In this document: piece after piece, positions 14,626-23,544 of the stretch
Numbering within the stretch: position 1 is the first letter of the stretch
How the letters are laid out: every line of letters begins with the position of its first letter
DNA from: Sporosarcina sp. FSL K6-1508
GTDB lineage: Bacteria > Bacillota > Bacilli > Bacillales_A > Planococcaceae
Direction of reading: 5' to 3'
Assembly: GCF_038007465.1 (NCBI RefSeq)
Contig: NZ_JBBOXF010000001.1
Location: 4,103,001 to 4,167,000, forward strand
DNA length: 64,000 bases
Program-made: the position numbers and the translations under genes
Notes under the pieces: model-generated
The model's input: the letters and a program-made list of their open reading frames with translations, nothing else
The model's database searches: none
What the model was told of the DNA's origin: nothing

Positions 14626-16268
14626 CGGGGTGCACCATCCTTCACTTTTGCTTCGGCAATATGGCGGTCCAGTTCTTGTAAATGACGCATTTTTTCTACT
14701 TGGTTATAACCAAGCAGTTTCGCCATATAATTTGTCACTTTTCCTTTGACGAGTTCTACATAATGGATGTCAAAATAAAGAGCACCCTTCCTTCTGATGA
14801 AAAAGTCTGACGGGGTAAGCGTCATTTCATGATGAACCGAATAGAAAACTTCTGCTTTCAATGTAATCGGTATATCCGAATCAGCGGTTTCAAGCGCGTG
14901 AGCATAGATGAAAACAGTATCGACATTCGTTCCGTAGAAACTGGCAAGTCGTCTTCCTTCTTCTTTCGTTAGTCCGAATAACTCCGCTTCATTCGCTTTG
15001 CTCTCAATGAACAACTCAAACTTTTGGATACCGCCGAAATCACCGCCTGATAATGGAAGATGTTCTGTAATACATGGATCGGTTGAATGCAATGCCAGCC
15101 TTTTGACAACCAAGTCAACGACGGTTTCCGCCATTTTACGGTAGCCAGTCAGTTTTCCTCCTGCAATTGTGATAAGACCGCTGCCCGCTTCCCAGATTTC
15201 GTCTTTTCTCGAAATTTCGGACGGGTCTTTGCCATCTTCATAAATCAGCGGTCGGACACCAGCCCATGTCGATTCAACATCTTGTCGAGTAACAACCGTG
15301 GTTGGAAACATATGGCGCACCGTACTCAGGAGATAAGTAATATCTTCTTCCGTTGCGAGCGGTGATGATTTCTCTCCATCAAAAAACGTATCTGTCGTAC
15401 CGATGTACGCCTTTTCCCCTCGCGGAATAGCGAAAATCATTCTTTTGTCCGGTGCATCGAAATAAACCGCTTGACGAAGCGGGAAAATCGAACGGTCGAT
15501 AACGATATGAACGCCTTTCGTCAGGCGTAATCTTTTTGAATTGGAAAGCTCGTCTTTCCCGCGTACTTCATCTACCCATGGACCGGTTGCATTTACGATG
15601 GCCAAGGCATGAATACGGAACGTATCTCCGTGATGCATATCCTTAACGATGGCCCCCGTCACTCTTCCTTCTTCATAGATAAAGTCTTCCGCTTTTACAT
15701 AATTCAAGCAAAGCGCGCCTTTTTCCACAGCTTTTTTCATCGTTTCAATCGTCAGCCGCGCATCGTCTGTGCGGTATTCGACATAGTGGCCTCCGCCAAG
15801 TAGCCCATCACGTTTTAGCAGTGGTTCCATTTCTAATGTTTCTCCGGCTGTCAGCATTTCACGGCGTTCATCTTTTTTCACACCAGCTAGCATGTCATAC
15901 GCAAATAACCCCGCAGAAGTTGTATATTTTCCAAACGTGCCTCCTTTGTGAAACGGCAGAAGCATCCTCTCAGGAACAGTTACATGTTGCGCATTTTGGT
16001 AGACAATATCACGTTCCCGTCCTGTTTCGGCAACAATTTTCAGTTCGAGCTGCTTCAAATAGCGCAAGCCGCCATGAACAAGCTTTGTCGACCGGCTGGA
16101 GGTTCCTGCTGCAAAATCCTGCATCTCAATTAGCGCCACCGATAAGCCGCGTGTCACTGCATCCAGTGCAATCCCTGCCCCGGTGATACCGCCGCCTATG
16201 ACAAGGACGTCGAATTGATAGTCGCTCATAAACTGTTTCACTTTAGGTCTTGTAATCGCTGATAACAT
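14622..16268 (-). CDS. glpD: Aerobic glycerol-3-phosphate dehydrogenase
   Basis: A 548-residue FAD enzyme that oxidises glycerol-3-phosphate to dihydroxyacetone phosphate at the membrane and passes electrons to quinone. The FAD-binding motif VLVIGGGITGAGIALDA lies near residue 21, followed by GTSSRSTKLVHGGLRYL. A second conserved stretch is ITIAGGKLTGYRKMAE. The C-terminal domain runs to the end with KVTNYMAKLLGY. AAGGGGATG precedes the ATG. The start is 18 bases after the glpK stop and the stop overlaps the lipase start, so these three form one unit. No GlpP-type antiterminator hairpin is obvious upstream. Confidence 0.96.
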   Translation of the reverse strand: MLSAITRPKVKQFMSDYQFDVLVIGGGITGAGIALDAVTRGLSVALIEMQDFAAGTSSRSTKLVHGGLRYLKQLELKIVAETGRERDIVYQNAQHVTVPERMLLPFHKGGTFGKYTTSAGLFAYDMLAGVKKDERREMLTAGETLEMEPLLKRDGLLGGGHYVEYRTDDARLTIETMKKAVEKGALCLNYVKAEDFIYEEGRVTGAIVKDMHHGDTFRIHALAIVNATGPWVDEVRGKDELSNSKRLRLTKGVHIVIDRSIFPLRQAVYFDAPDKRMIFAIPRGEKAYIGTTDTFFDGEKSSPLATEEDITYLLSTVRHMFPTTVVTRQDVESTWAGVRPLIYEDGKDPSEISRKDEIWEAGSGLITIAGGKLTGYRKMAETVVDLVVKRLALHSTDPCITEHLPLSGGDFGGIQKFELFIESKANEAELFGLTKEEGRRLASFYGTNVDTVFIYAHALETADSDIPITLKAEVFYSVHHEMTLTPSDFFIRRKGALYFDIHYVELVKGKVTNYMAKLLGYNQVEKMRHLQELDRHIAEAKVKDGAPR

Positions 16269-16286
16269 GCGCTCATCCCCTTCTTG

Positions 16287-17780
16287 TCAACGTTTAAAGA
16301 TGCGTGTAGCCTCCACCGCTTTTTGCCATCCAGTATATAAGCGGTCACGTTCTTCTTCTGGCATTAAAGGTGAATACGTTTTATCTTTTGTCCATAATGA
16401 TTCCACATCTTCGAGTGTTCCAAAGAATCCAGTTGCCATACCTGCGAGATAGGCGGCCCCGAGTGCAGTCGTCTCATGGTATTTGGATAGTTCAACATCC
16501 GCTTGCAACAAATCACTTTGAAATTGCATGAGAAATGCGTTAGCTACAGCACCTCCGTCTGCCCTCAATATACCGATGTCCATTCCGGCATCCTTTTCCA
16601 TTGTAAGCAAGACATCTTTTGACTGGTAAGCAAGTGCTTCTACGGTTGCCCGTATGAAATGTTCTTTCTCCGTGCCGCGCGTCAAACCGAAGACGGCTCC
16701 GCGTGCATCAGAATCCCAATAGGGCGTTCCGAGTCCTACAAATGCAGGAACAACATATACGCCATCGGAGGACGTTACACGGGTTGCGTACGCTTCCGTT
16801 TCCGCAGCTTTCTGAATCATCCGCAAACCGTCCCGGAGCCATTGGATAGCCGAACCAGCGACAAACACGCTGCCTTCAAGCGCATATGTCACTTTCCCTT
16901 CAAGCCCCCAAGCAATCGTTGTTAATAAACCATTTTCGGACCGCACCATCTTGTCACCCGTATTAAGCAACATGAAACAGCCGGTTCCATACGTATTTTT
17001 TGCCATACCTTTATGGAAACATGCTTGACCGAAAAGCGCGCATTGCTGATCACCTGCAGCGCCGGCAATGGGGATTTCGGCACCAAAAAATATAGACTTA
17101 GCTGTTGTTGTGTAGATTTCGGAAGATGAGCGGACTTCAGGAAGCATCGTGTCGGGCACTTGCATCAGCTCACACAATTCAGTATCCCATTGCAGTTCAC
17201 CGATATTGTAGAGCATGGTCCTTGATGCATTTGAATAATCCGTTACGTGGACAGCTCCATCTGATAGCTTCCAGATGAGAAAGGTATCCATTGTGCCAAA
17301 TAATAATTGGCCTTTTTCAGCTCGTTCCCTTGTCCCTTCCACATTATCGAGAATCCATTTTACTTTTGAAGCCGAAAAATAGGGATCCAATTTCAGTCCC
17401 GTTTTATCCTGAATCATCTTTTCATGTCCGGCTTCCGCCAATGCATCGACAATTCCCTGCGATTGCCTGGATTGCCAGACGATTGCGTTATACACTGGCT
17501 GACCCGTCTCTTTATCCCACACGACGGTTGTTTCTCTTTGATTGGTAATTCCAATACTGTCAATGTCCTCGGGCTGGTTGCCACTTTCCGTCAAAACAGA
17601 AGCGATAACGGACAAGACAGATCCCCAGATTTCACTGGCATTATGCTCAACCCAGCCTGGCTTCGGATAGATCTGTTTAAATTCCCGTTGAGATGAATGA
17701 ACAATATCCCCTTGCCGATCAAAAAGAATTGCCCGTGTACTGGTGGTACCTTGATCAATTGCAAGTATATATTTCCCCAT
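16287..17780 (-). CDS. glpK: Glycerol kinase
   Basis: A 497-residue FGGY-family kinase that phosphorylates glycerol with ATP. The N-terminal phosphate loop AIDQGTTSTRAILFD, the substrate region SIGITNQRETTVVWD, and the conserved FGQACFHKGMAKNTYGTG, ALEGSVFVAGSAIQWLRDG and GAVFGLTRGTEKEHFIRAT are present. The length is standard. In Firmicutes GlpK is activated by HPr-dependent histidine phosphorylation; a His is present in ACFHKGM but I cannot confirm that it is the target. The gene lies only 15 bases after mutL, and no glycerol facilitator gene (glpF) is in the window. Confidence 0.97.
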   Translation of the reverse strand: MGKYILAIDQGTTSTRAILFDRQGDIVHSSQREFKQIYPKPGWVEHNASEIWGSVLSVIASVLTESGNQPEDIDSIGITNQRETTVVWDKETGQPVYNAIVWQSRQSQGIVDALAEAGHEKMIQDKTGLKLDPYFSASKVKWILDNVEGTRERAEKGQLLFGTMDTFLIWKLSDGAVHVTDYSNASRTMLYNIGELQWDTELCELMQVPDTMLPEVRSSSEIYTTTAKSIFFGAEIPIAGAAGDQQCALFGQACFHKGMAKNTYGTGCFMLLNTGDKMVRSENGLLTTIAWGLEGKVTYALEGSVFVAGSAIQWLRDGLRMIQKAAETEAYATRVTSSDGVYVVPAFVGLGTPYWDSDARGAVFGLTRGTEKEHFIRATVEALAYQSKDVLLTMEKDAGMDIGILRADGGAVANAFLMQFQSDLLQADVELSKYHETTALGAAYLAGMATGFFGTLEDVESLWTKDKTYSPLMPEEERDRLYTGWQKAVEATRIFKR

Positions 17781-17795
17781 TTTACTTCCCCCTCC

Positions 17796-19616
17796 CTACA
17801 TCACTCGTTTGAACATTTTTTCAATTTCGTATGTTGTAAAATGGACAAGCACTGGTCTGCCATGCGGACAAGTAAAGGGATTGTCGGCTTCTGCCAGATC
17901 ATTCAGCAGCTTTTCCATATCTGCCAGTGTCAAATGGTGATTCGCCTTAATGGATCGTTTGCAGCTCATCATGATCGCTGCATCTTCTCTAAGTTTACCA
18001 ATATCAATTTTGCGTGTAGTTAACACTTGTTCAATAAGATCTTCGATGATCACTGTCTCTTCTCCTGCCGGGAACCAAGACGGATATTCTTTTACCGCAT
18101 AAGAAGAGGGTCCAAATTCTTCAAGGAAAATACCGACATCTTTCAGAAGGTTCATATTTTCCTCTATTTTAGTTTTTTCGTCTGCAGCGTAATGGAACAT
18201 CAGTGGAATAAGTAATAGTTGGCGTTCATCATTATCTGCTTTACCCAATTTATCTCTGAAAAACTCATACTTTATACGTTCCTGTGCGGCATGCTGGTCA
18301 ATCATGAAAAAACCATCTTCGTTTTGCGCAATGATATACGTCCCATGTACTTGTCCAACAGGAAAAAGCAAAGGGAAGTTTTTGTCTATTTCATGAGGTT
18401 CTACTTCTTCTTGAACAATCGGTGGTTCATTGACCGTCCACGGTGTTTGTTCCACGGTTTCTGTTTCTCTTTCTGGAATATCGTAAGGCTGGTACGCAGG
18501 TTTTACTAATGGAGTCGTCGATGGTTCAATCGCCTCTAACGGTCTTTCCGGTCGGAATTGATTCCACATATTCACTTGTTCAGATTGAACTTTCCGTGCC
18601 GGTTCTTTTTTTACGGCATCTGGAACGATTGTATTTTTTCGAATCGCTTTCTGGACGGATTCTTTAATGAGAGCCAACAGCTCGCCCTCTTTACTCATGC
18701 GAATATGCTGTTTGGAAGGGTGCACATTGACGTCTGTCAAATAAGGATCCCCTTCGATGTTGACGATTGCGATTGGAGAACGTCCGATTGGCAAATAGGT
18801 ATGGAATGCATCCAGAACGGCATGATTTATCGCATGGCTTTTCACCCATCTGCCATTGACAATTAACGTCATATAGTTTCTTGATGCACGTGTCATTTCG
18901 GGTAATGTAACATGGCCCTCCACTTTGTAATCCGCATTTGAACCGGCAAAGCCCACCATTTTACGAGCTACGGCTATGCCGTATATGTCTGACAAGACAC
19001 GGCGTTGGTCTCCGCTCCCTGCAGTCTGCAATAATACTTGACTATAATGTGAGAGTTTAAACGCAATTGAAGGATGACTTAACGCAAGCCGGTTGACGAG
19101 GTCAATCGTATGACCCAGTTCCGTCTGGATTGTTTTCATATATTTAAGACGAGCAGGTGTATTAAAAAATAATTGGGAGACCGTAATATCCGTCCCTTTG
19201 CGGAATGCCGCAAAATCATGTTTAACGAGCCGGCCGCCATCAATTTGGACTTCTGTCCCTTCCGTTTCTCCGTCAGATGTCCACATCATGATTTTAGAAA
19301 CGGATGCAATACTCGCAAGCGCCTCTCCCCGGAAACCGAGCGTCCGAATTCGGAACAAGTCATGCTCGTTCGTTATTTTGCTCGTCGCATGGCGCTCAAA
19401 TGCTTGAACAGCATCTTGCTTAGACATCCCGTTACCATTATCTGTGACGCGAATTGTCAAAAGACCAGCTTCCTCAAGTGCAATTTCAATAACGGTGCTC
19501 TCTGCATCAATCGCGTTTTCAACAAGTTCTTTTACGATGGAAGCAGGACGTTCGACAACTTCGCCTGCAGCGATTTTATTGGACAATGTATCATCCATCA
19601 CTCTGATGATGTCCAT
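17796..19616 (-). CDS. mutL: DNA mismatch repair protein MutL
   Basis: A 606-residue GHKL ATPase and endonuclease. The N-terminal ATPase shows ELVENAIDA, DNGNGM and LGFRGEALASI. The C-terminal domain has the endonuclease motif DQHAAQERIKYE plus SCKRSIK and CPHGRP, which bind metal in Bacillus-type MutL, so strand nicking is expected; no MutH is needed. The ATG at 19616 is chosen because AAAGGGTG then lies six bases upstream. An in-frame GTG at 19623-19625 touches the ribosome binding site. It starts five bases after the mutS stop. Confidence 0.97.
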   Translation of the reverse strand: MDIIRVMDDTLSNKIAAGEVVERPASIVKELVENAIDAESTVIEIALEEAGLLTIRVTDNGNGMSKQDAVQAFERHATSKITNEHDLFRIRTLGFRGEALASIASVSKIMMWTSDGETEGTEVQIDGGRLVKHDFAAFRKGTDITVSQLFFNTPARLKYMKTIQTELGHTIDLVNRLALSHPSIAFKLSHYSQVLLQTAGSGDQRRVLSDIYGIAVARKMVGFAGSNADYKVEGHVTLPEMTRASRNYMTLIVNGRWVKSHAINHAVLDAFHTYLPIGRSPIAIVNIEGDPYLTDVNVHPSKQHIRMSKEGELLALIKESVQKAIRKNTIVPDAVKKEPARKVQSEQVNMWNQFRPERPLEAIEPSTTPLVKPAYQPYDIPERETETVEQTPWTVNEPPIVQEEVEPHEIDKNFPLLFPVGQVHGTYIIAQNEDGFFMIDQHAAQERIKYEFFRDKLGKADNDERQLLLIPLMFHYAADEKTKIEENMNLLKDVGIFLEEFGPSSYAVKEYPSWFPAGEETVIIEDLIEQVLTTRKIDIGKLREDAAIMMSCKRSIKANHHLTLADMEKLLNDLAEADNPFTCPHGRPVLVHFTTYEIEKMFKRVM

Positions 19617-19621
19617 CGGGT

Positions 19622-22189
19622 TCACCCTTTCTTAGATCCGAGCTTTTCTTTCAGTTCATGGACGTACTGCAATGCCTGAAACGGCGTCATGTTTAAGAGA
19701 TCAGCGTCCCCCAGATTCGTTAGCACTTCTCGTTCCAGAGTTGAGAGGACTCCCTTTTCTTCATTCTGTAAATCAAAGAAGTTCAATTGCCTAGGCTCAT
19801 CTTCACGAATCGGCAGTTTCTCTACATTTTCAAATGTGATGAGTAATGTTTTAGCACGGTTCAGAAGCGATTCGGGTAGCCCTGCTAGATCTGCGACATA
19901 TATTCCGTAACTTTTATCTGCCGGTCCTGTCATCACTTTGTGGAGGAACACGACTTTACCATCTTGTTCCATTGCGGCGACATGGACATTTTCAAGGCGG
20001 GACAGCTCTTTATCTAAATTAGTCAGTTCGTGATAATGCGTAGAAAACAGCGTATTCGCTCCGATTTCATTATGAATATGTTCCATCATCGCCTGTGCCA
20101 AAGCCATACCGTCATATGTTGAGGTACCTCGTCCGATTTCATCGAAAAGAAGAAGACTTTGAGCAGTCGCGTTGGCAATAGCATGCTGCGATTCCATCAT
20201 TTCCATCATGAATGTACTTTGCCCTGAAGCTAGGTCATCTGCAGCTCCGATTCTTGTAAATATTTGATCGGTGACAGGAAGTAATGCTTGGTCACAAGGT
20301 ACATAGCAGCCGATTTGCGCCATAACGACGATGAGCGCCACTTGCCGCATATAGGTACTTTTACCAGACATATTCGGTCCAGTGATCAGTAGCATATTTG
20401 CGTCCTCTGTTAATTTACAGCTATTGGGTACGTAGAGTGAATGGTCCATCATCTTTTCGACGACTGGATGACGTCCATTTTTGATTTCTAATGCTTTTCC
20501 TTCCTGGAACACCGGTTTCACGTAGTTTCGTTTTTCTGAAACCGCTGCAAATGAAAGAAGAACATCCAGTTCACTCAGGACACTTGCTAGATGCTGAATA
20601 TGTCTAATATGGGTTTTCATCGCATCACGGACAGTACTGAATAATTGATATTCAAGGTCTTGCCCTTCCGCTTCCGCATTCAAAATAAGGTCTTCCTTCT
20701 CTTTCAATTCCGGGGTTATGTACCGTTCTGCATTTGCAAGCGTTTGTTTTCTTTCATATCGCTCCAAATCGGCAAGATGGATATTGGATTTTGTTACCTC
20801 TATAAAATAGCCGAATACCCTGTTATACCCTATTTTCAAAGATTTAATGCCTGTCCGCTCGCGCTCTTCACGTTCAAGTTCTGCAAGCCACACTTTCCCA
20901 TTCTTTGATGCATCCCGGTATTGGTCGAGTTTCGTGTCATATCCGTCCTTGATAATGCCGCCTTCTTTAACGGACAGCGGTGGATTTTCGGCGATTGCCG
21001 TTTCAAGTATTTGAAGCGCTTCTTCACAACCGTCAATTCGATCAGAAAACTGATGAAGTAAAGAGCGCTCTGATTCATGAAGTGCTTTTTTAATATCCGG
21101 GACACGACGGAGTGAGTTACGAAGTTGTGCGAGATCCCTTCCGCTCGCGCTGCCCATCGAAATACGCCCAGCGAGGCGCTCCAAGTCGTATACTTCCTTT
21201 AGGCTTGTCTTCAATTCATCCCGCAGGAAAAACTCTTCAATCAGCTCAGTTACTGCATTGAGACGATTTTCAATTGCTATTTTTTCTGCAAGGGGCTGAT
21301 GAATCCACATCTTCAGTTTCCGTGCACCCATCGCTGTAACAGTCTCATCAAGGAGCCAGTAAAGGGTGCCTTCTTTGCTTCCGCTACGAATTGATTGGAT
21401 TAGTTCCAGATTGCGCATTGAATTGGCGTCGATGGATAGCTTCGCTTGTTTTTGAATAAATTCGAACGGACGAATATGGTCGAGTGCCGTTTTCTGTGTC
21501 CGTTTCACATAAGAAATGAGCATGCTGCATGCTTCTGTAACTTCGGGTGGAATTGCACCAAACAGATCTACAATCTCGGGCCGCTGGTCACCGTACTCAA
21601 TAGATAACACAATGCTGCGTTTTGCCATGCTGTCACTGAGTGCAATATGTAATCTTTCACCAACGACGACCTCTTTCATGCCAAGCGCCTCGATTTCAGC
21701 GATCAACGTCCGTTCATCGCCTTCAACACGCTCTACTTTCCCCTCCCCGGTCGCAAGGTCAAGATAAGCGAGTGCATAATTGTTACCATCAATAATGTCA
21801 GCTGAGCCGATGAAATGGTTTGTATTCGCGTCAATCGTTTTTCCTTCCGTCATCGTTCCTGGGGTAATAATTTTAACAACTTCCCTTTTGACAATCCCTT
21901 TTGCGACTTTTGGATCTTCGGTTTGTTCACAAATCGCTACCTTATGTCCTTTACGTACAAGTGTTTCAATATAGCCTGCAGCCGCATGATAGGGTACACC
22001 GCACATCGGAATTCGATCGCGGCTCCCGGCATCCCGGCTCGTTAATGTGATTTCAAGAATTTGAGACGCTTCTGTCGCATCTGTGAAAAACAGTTCATAA
22101 AAATCTCCCAATCTAAAAAACAGAAATGCATCTTCATGGTCCGCTTTAACTTTTAAATATTGCTGAATCATTGGTGTATGTGTTGTCAT
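19622..22189 (-). CDS. mutS: DNA mismatch repair protein MutS
   Basis: An 855-residue MutS1. The mismatch-reading Phe-x-Glu is in LGDFYELF (F30, E32). The ATPase domain has TGPNMSGKST (Walker A), LLFDEIGRGTSTYDGMALA (Walker B and signature) and FSTHYHEL. The C terminus (EVLTNLGDADLLNMTPFQAL and onwards) carries the usual dimer region. The length is normal (858 in B. subtilis). AGAGG precedes the ATG. It is the first gene of the series mutS-mutL-glpK-glpD-lipase-miaA-hfq, in which gaps are 18 bases or less up to miaA. Confidence 0.98.
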   Translation of the reverse strand: MTTHTPMIQQYLKVKADHEDAFLFFRLGDFYELFFTDATEASQILEITLTSRDAGSRDRIPMCGVPYHAAAGYIETLVRKGHKVAICEQTEDPKVAKGIVKREVVKIITPGTMTEGKTIDANTNHFIGSADIIDGNNYALAYLDLATGEGKVERVEGDERTLIAEIEALGMKEVVVGERLHIALSDSMAKRSIVLSIEYGDQRPEIVDLFGAIPPEVTEACSMLISYVKRTQKTALDHIRPFEFIQKQAKLSIDANSMRNLELIQSIRSGSKEGTLYWLLDETVTAMGARKLKMWIHQPLAEKIAIENRLNAVTELIEEFFLRDELKTSLKEVYDLERLAGRISMGSASGRDLAQLRNSLRRVPDIKKALHESERSLLHQFSDRIDGCEEALQILETAIAENPPLSVKEGGIIKDGYDTKLDQYRDASKNGKVWLAELEREERERTGIKSLKIGYNRVFGYFIEVTKSNIHLADLERYERKQTLANAERYITPELKEKEDLILNAEAEGQDLEYQLFSTVRDAMKTHIRHIQHLASVLSELDVLLSFAAVSEKRNYVKPVFQEGKALEIKNGRHPVVEKMMDHSLYVPNSCKLTEDANMLLITGPNMSGKSTYMRQVALIVVMAQIGCYVPCDQALLPVTDQIFTRIGAADDLASGQSTFMMEMMESQHAIANATAQSLLLFDEIGRGTSTYDGMALAQAMMEHIHNEIGANTLFSTHYHELTNLDKELSRLENVHVAAMEQDGKVVFLHKVMTGPADKSYGIYVADLAGLPESLLNRAKTLLITFENVEKLPIREDEPRQLNFFDLQNEEKGVLSTLEREVLTNLGDADLLNMTPFQALQYVHELKEKLGSKKG

Positions 22190-22222
22190 TATTTAACCTC
22201 TTTACGTTTGCTATTTTTTATT

Positions 22223-22230
22223 ATTATACC
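22223..22230 (-). promoter_or_regulatory. Extended -10 promoter of the mutSL operon
   Basis: On the minus strand TGGTATAAT (22223-22231 region) fits an extended -10 (TGN-TATAAT). No good -35 lies 17 bases upstream. An imperfect inverted repeat (GTTGG and CCAAC, 22235-22256) lies just upstream. It is 34 bases from the mutS start. Confidence 0.5.
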
Positions 22231-22399
22231 AAAGTTGGACCACAAAGAGCCCAACTTCTGTATGATTTTAATGGTTTTCAAAATCTAAGCAAAATGATTT
22301 ATACACAAAAGGTCTAATTTCTGCGCACGTCACATGGGCTTGCAAACACCGAACAATGAAGCATCCGTAATTGCAACTCTCCTATATTCGTAGAAAAAC

Positions 22400-22428
22400 G
22401 AAAAAAAAGCCGGTAGTGTTTTCCGGCT
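22400..22428 (-). terminator. Intrinsic terminator of cotE
   Basis: AGCCGG (22409-22414) pairs with CCGGCT (22423-22428). Eight T follow on the minus strand, directly after the cotE stop. The rest of the gap to mutS (22190-22399) holds only the candidate mutS promoter. Confidence 0.85.
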
Positions 22429-22429
22429 C

Positions 22430-23011
22430 TCAAAATGATGATGAATCTTTTCCTTTTTTATGATCGTGTCCGGGATCTCTCCCTTTTCCTTGCTCATGTT
22501 CTTGACTGTGGCCATGTTCATGTGACGATGATTCATCTCGGAACGACCACTCTTCTTCAAAATCTGTTGGGTGTATCGTAATATTAACTTTTGTTTCTCC
22601 CACAACTTCGGCTACTAACTCTCGCTCAATCGTGATCAAGAATTTCTCGCCGCATTCCGAAATAATCGCTTCGGTACAATTTGGATGCTGGATGACATCT
22701 ACGATAACTTCTTCATGCCCTGATGTCGGCTCATCCCGATAGTGCAGACGAATCCGGTCTTTGTAAGGAACTGACTCTGTAAAGACGGATGTTTTTGAAT
22801 GATCTTGATGGGAATACCAAACATTGACATCGAACTTACCGGTAACTTCGATGAATTTACCGACCTTTTTAGCCTGATGTGTATGATTGATAACCCAACA
22901 TCCCAGTATACTCGTCGGACGATTCGGCGGCTTCAATGAAACAGTCGTTTCAGTCCGCTTCTTCCCTTTGGCAATAACCGTCTTCGTCACGATCTGACGT
23001 AAATTTTTCAG
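22430..23011 (-). CDS. cotE: Outer spore coat morphogenetic protein CotE
   Basis: A 193-residue CotE homologue that organises assembly of the outer spore coat. Conserved stretches are SILGCWVINHTHQAKKVGKF, DVNVWYSHQDHSKT and ERELVAEVVGETKV. The annotated start is CTG at 23011: it follows GGAGGAGG by seven bases and restores the family N terminus (KNLRQIVTKTVIAKG; B. subtilis has SEYREIITKAVVAKG). The first ATG/GTG/TTG in frame is GTG at 22990, 28 bases from that ribosome binding site. The tail is His-rich (HEHGHSQEHEQGKGRD) rather than the acidic tail of B. subtilis. It is a single-gene unit with its own terminator. Confidence 0.88.
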   Translation of the reverse strand: MKNLRQIVTKTVIAKGKKRTETTVSLKPPNRPTSILGCWVINHTHQAKKVGKFIEVTGKFDVNVWYSHQDHSKTSVFTESVPYKDRIRLHYRDEPTSGHEEVIVDVIQHPNCTEAIISECGEKFLITIERELVAEVVGETKVNITIHPTDFEEEWSFRDESSSHEHGHSQEHEQGKGRDPGHDHKKGKDSSSF

Positions 23012-23067
23012 CTCGATTCCTCCTCCATTCGCTTCAATCCATTCTATGCAACAGAAGCCCAGAGAGT

Positions 23068-23101
23068 GAAAAAAATCGGCAGGAAAATTTTTCCGCCGAT
23101 T
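23068..23101 (-). terminator. Intrinsic terminator of ymcA
   Basis: AATCGGC (23074-23080) pairs with GCCGATT (23095-23101), with GGAAAA/TTTTCC inside. A T7 run follows on the minus strand. It separates miaB-ymcA from cotE. Confidence 0.85.
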
Positions 23102-23112
23102 GGTATATTTAA

Positions 23113-23544
23113 TTATAGTTTTTCATATGTCGTATTTTTTATATAAGAACCAGTTTCCCCGCGTCTAATATCACCATCTGTTGCTTTGATGATTTCATCC
23201 GTTACAGTATTTGCAATTGTATTTGATACGAGCTGCAGTAAATCATTCACTTCATATTGTGATTGTTTAAATTCCTGAACGATCGGCACTTCATCTATAT
23301 CGTTTTGGATTTTCTCGATTTTACCTTCAATAAGGCTTAACGCTTTTTCTTTCCCATACTGTTGGAAATTGACTGCCTGTTTTTGCAATGATTTCAGACT
23401 TGCGATGTTTTCACGGATTTTCTGATTTTCATTAATTTGTTCTTCTGCACGTTTGAAAAATTCAACTTGTTCTGTATTCGCAATCATTACTGCAATTTCG
23501 CGTGCCTTTGCGATAATTTCATCTTTAGTATATGTTTTTTCCAT
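23113..23544 (-). CDS. ymcA: YmcA (RicA) regulator of sporulation, biofilm and RNA processing
   Basis: A 143-residue helical protein of the Com_YlbF family. It starts MEKTYTKDEIIAKAREIAVM and has VEFFKRAEEQINENQKI, and ends with IRRGETGSYIKNTTYEKL, as in B. subtilis YmcA. YmcA acts with YlbF and YaaT; the complex carries Fe-S clusters, speeds the phosphorelay and works with RNase Y in mRNA cleavage. RNase Y is encoded nearby at 26950-28512. Its ATG overlaps the miaB stop by one base (TAATG), so the two are coupled. Confidence 0.92.
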   Translation of the reverse strand: MEKTYTKDEIIAKAREIAVMIANTEQVEFFKRAEEQINENQKIRENIASLKSLQKQAVNFQQYGKEKALSLIEGKIEKIQNDIDEVPIVQEFKQSQYEVNDLLQLVSNTIANTVTDEIIKATDGDIRRGETGSYIKNTTYEKL

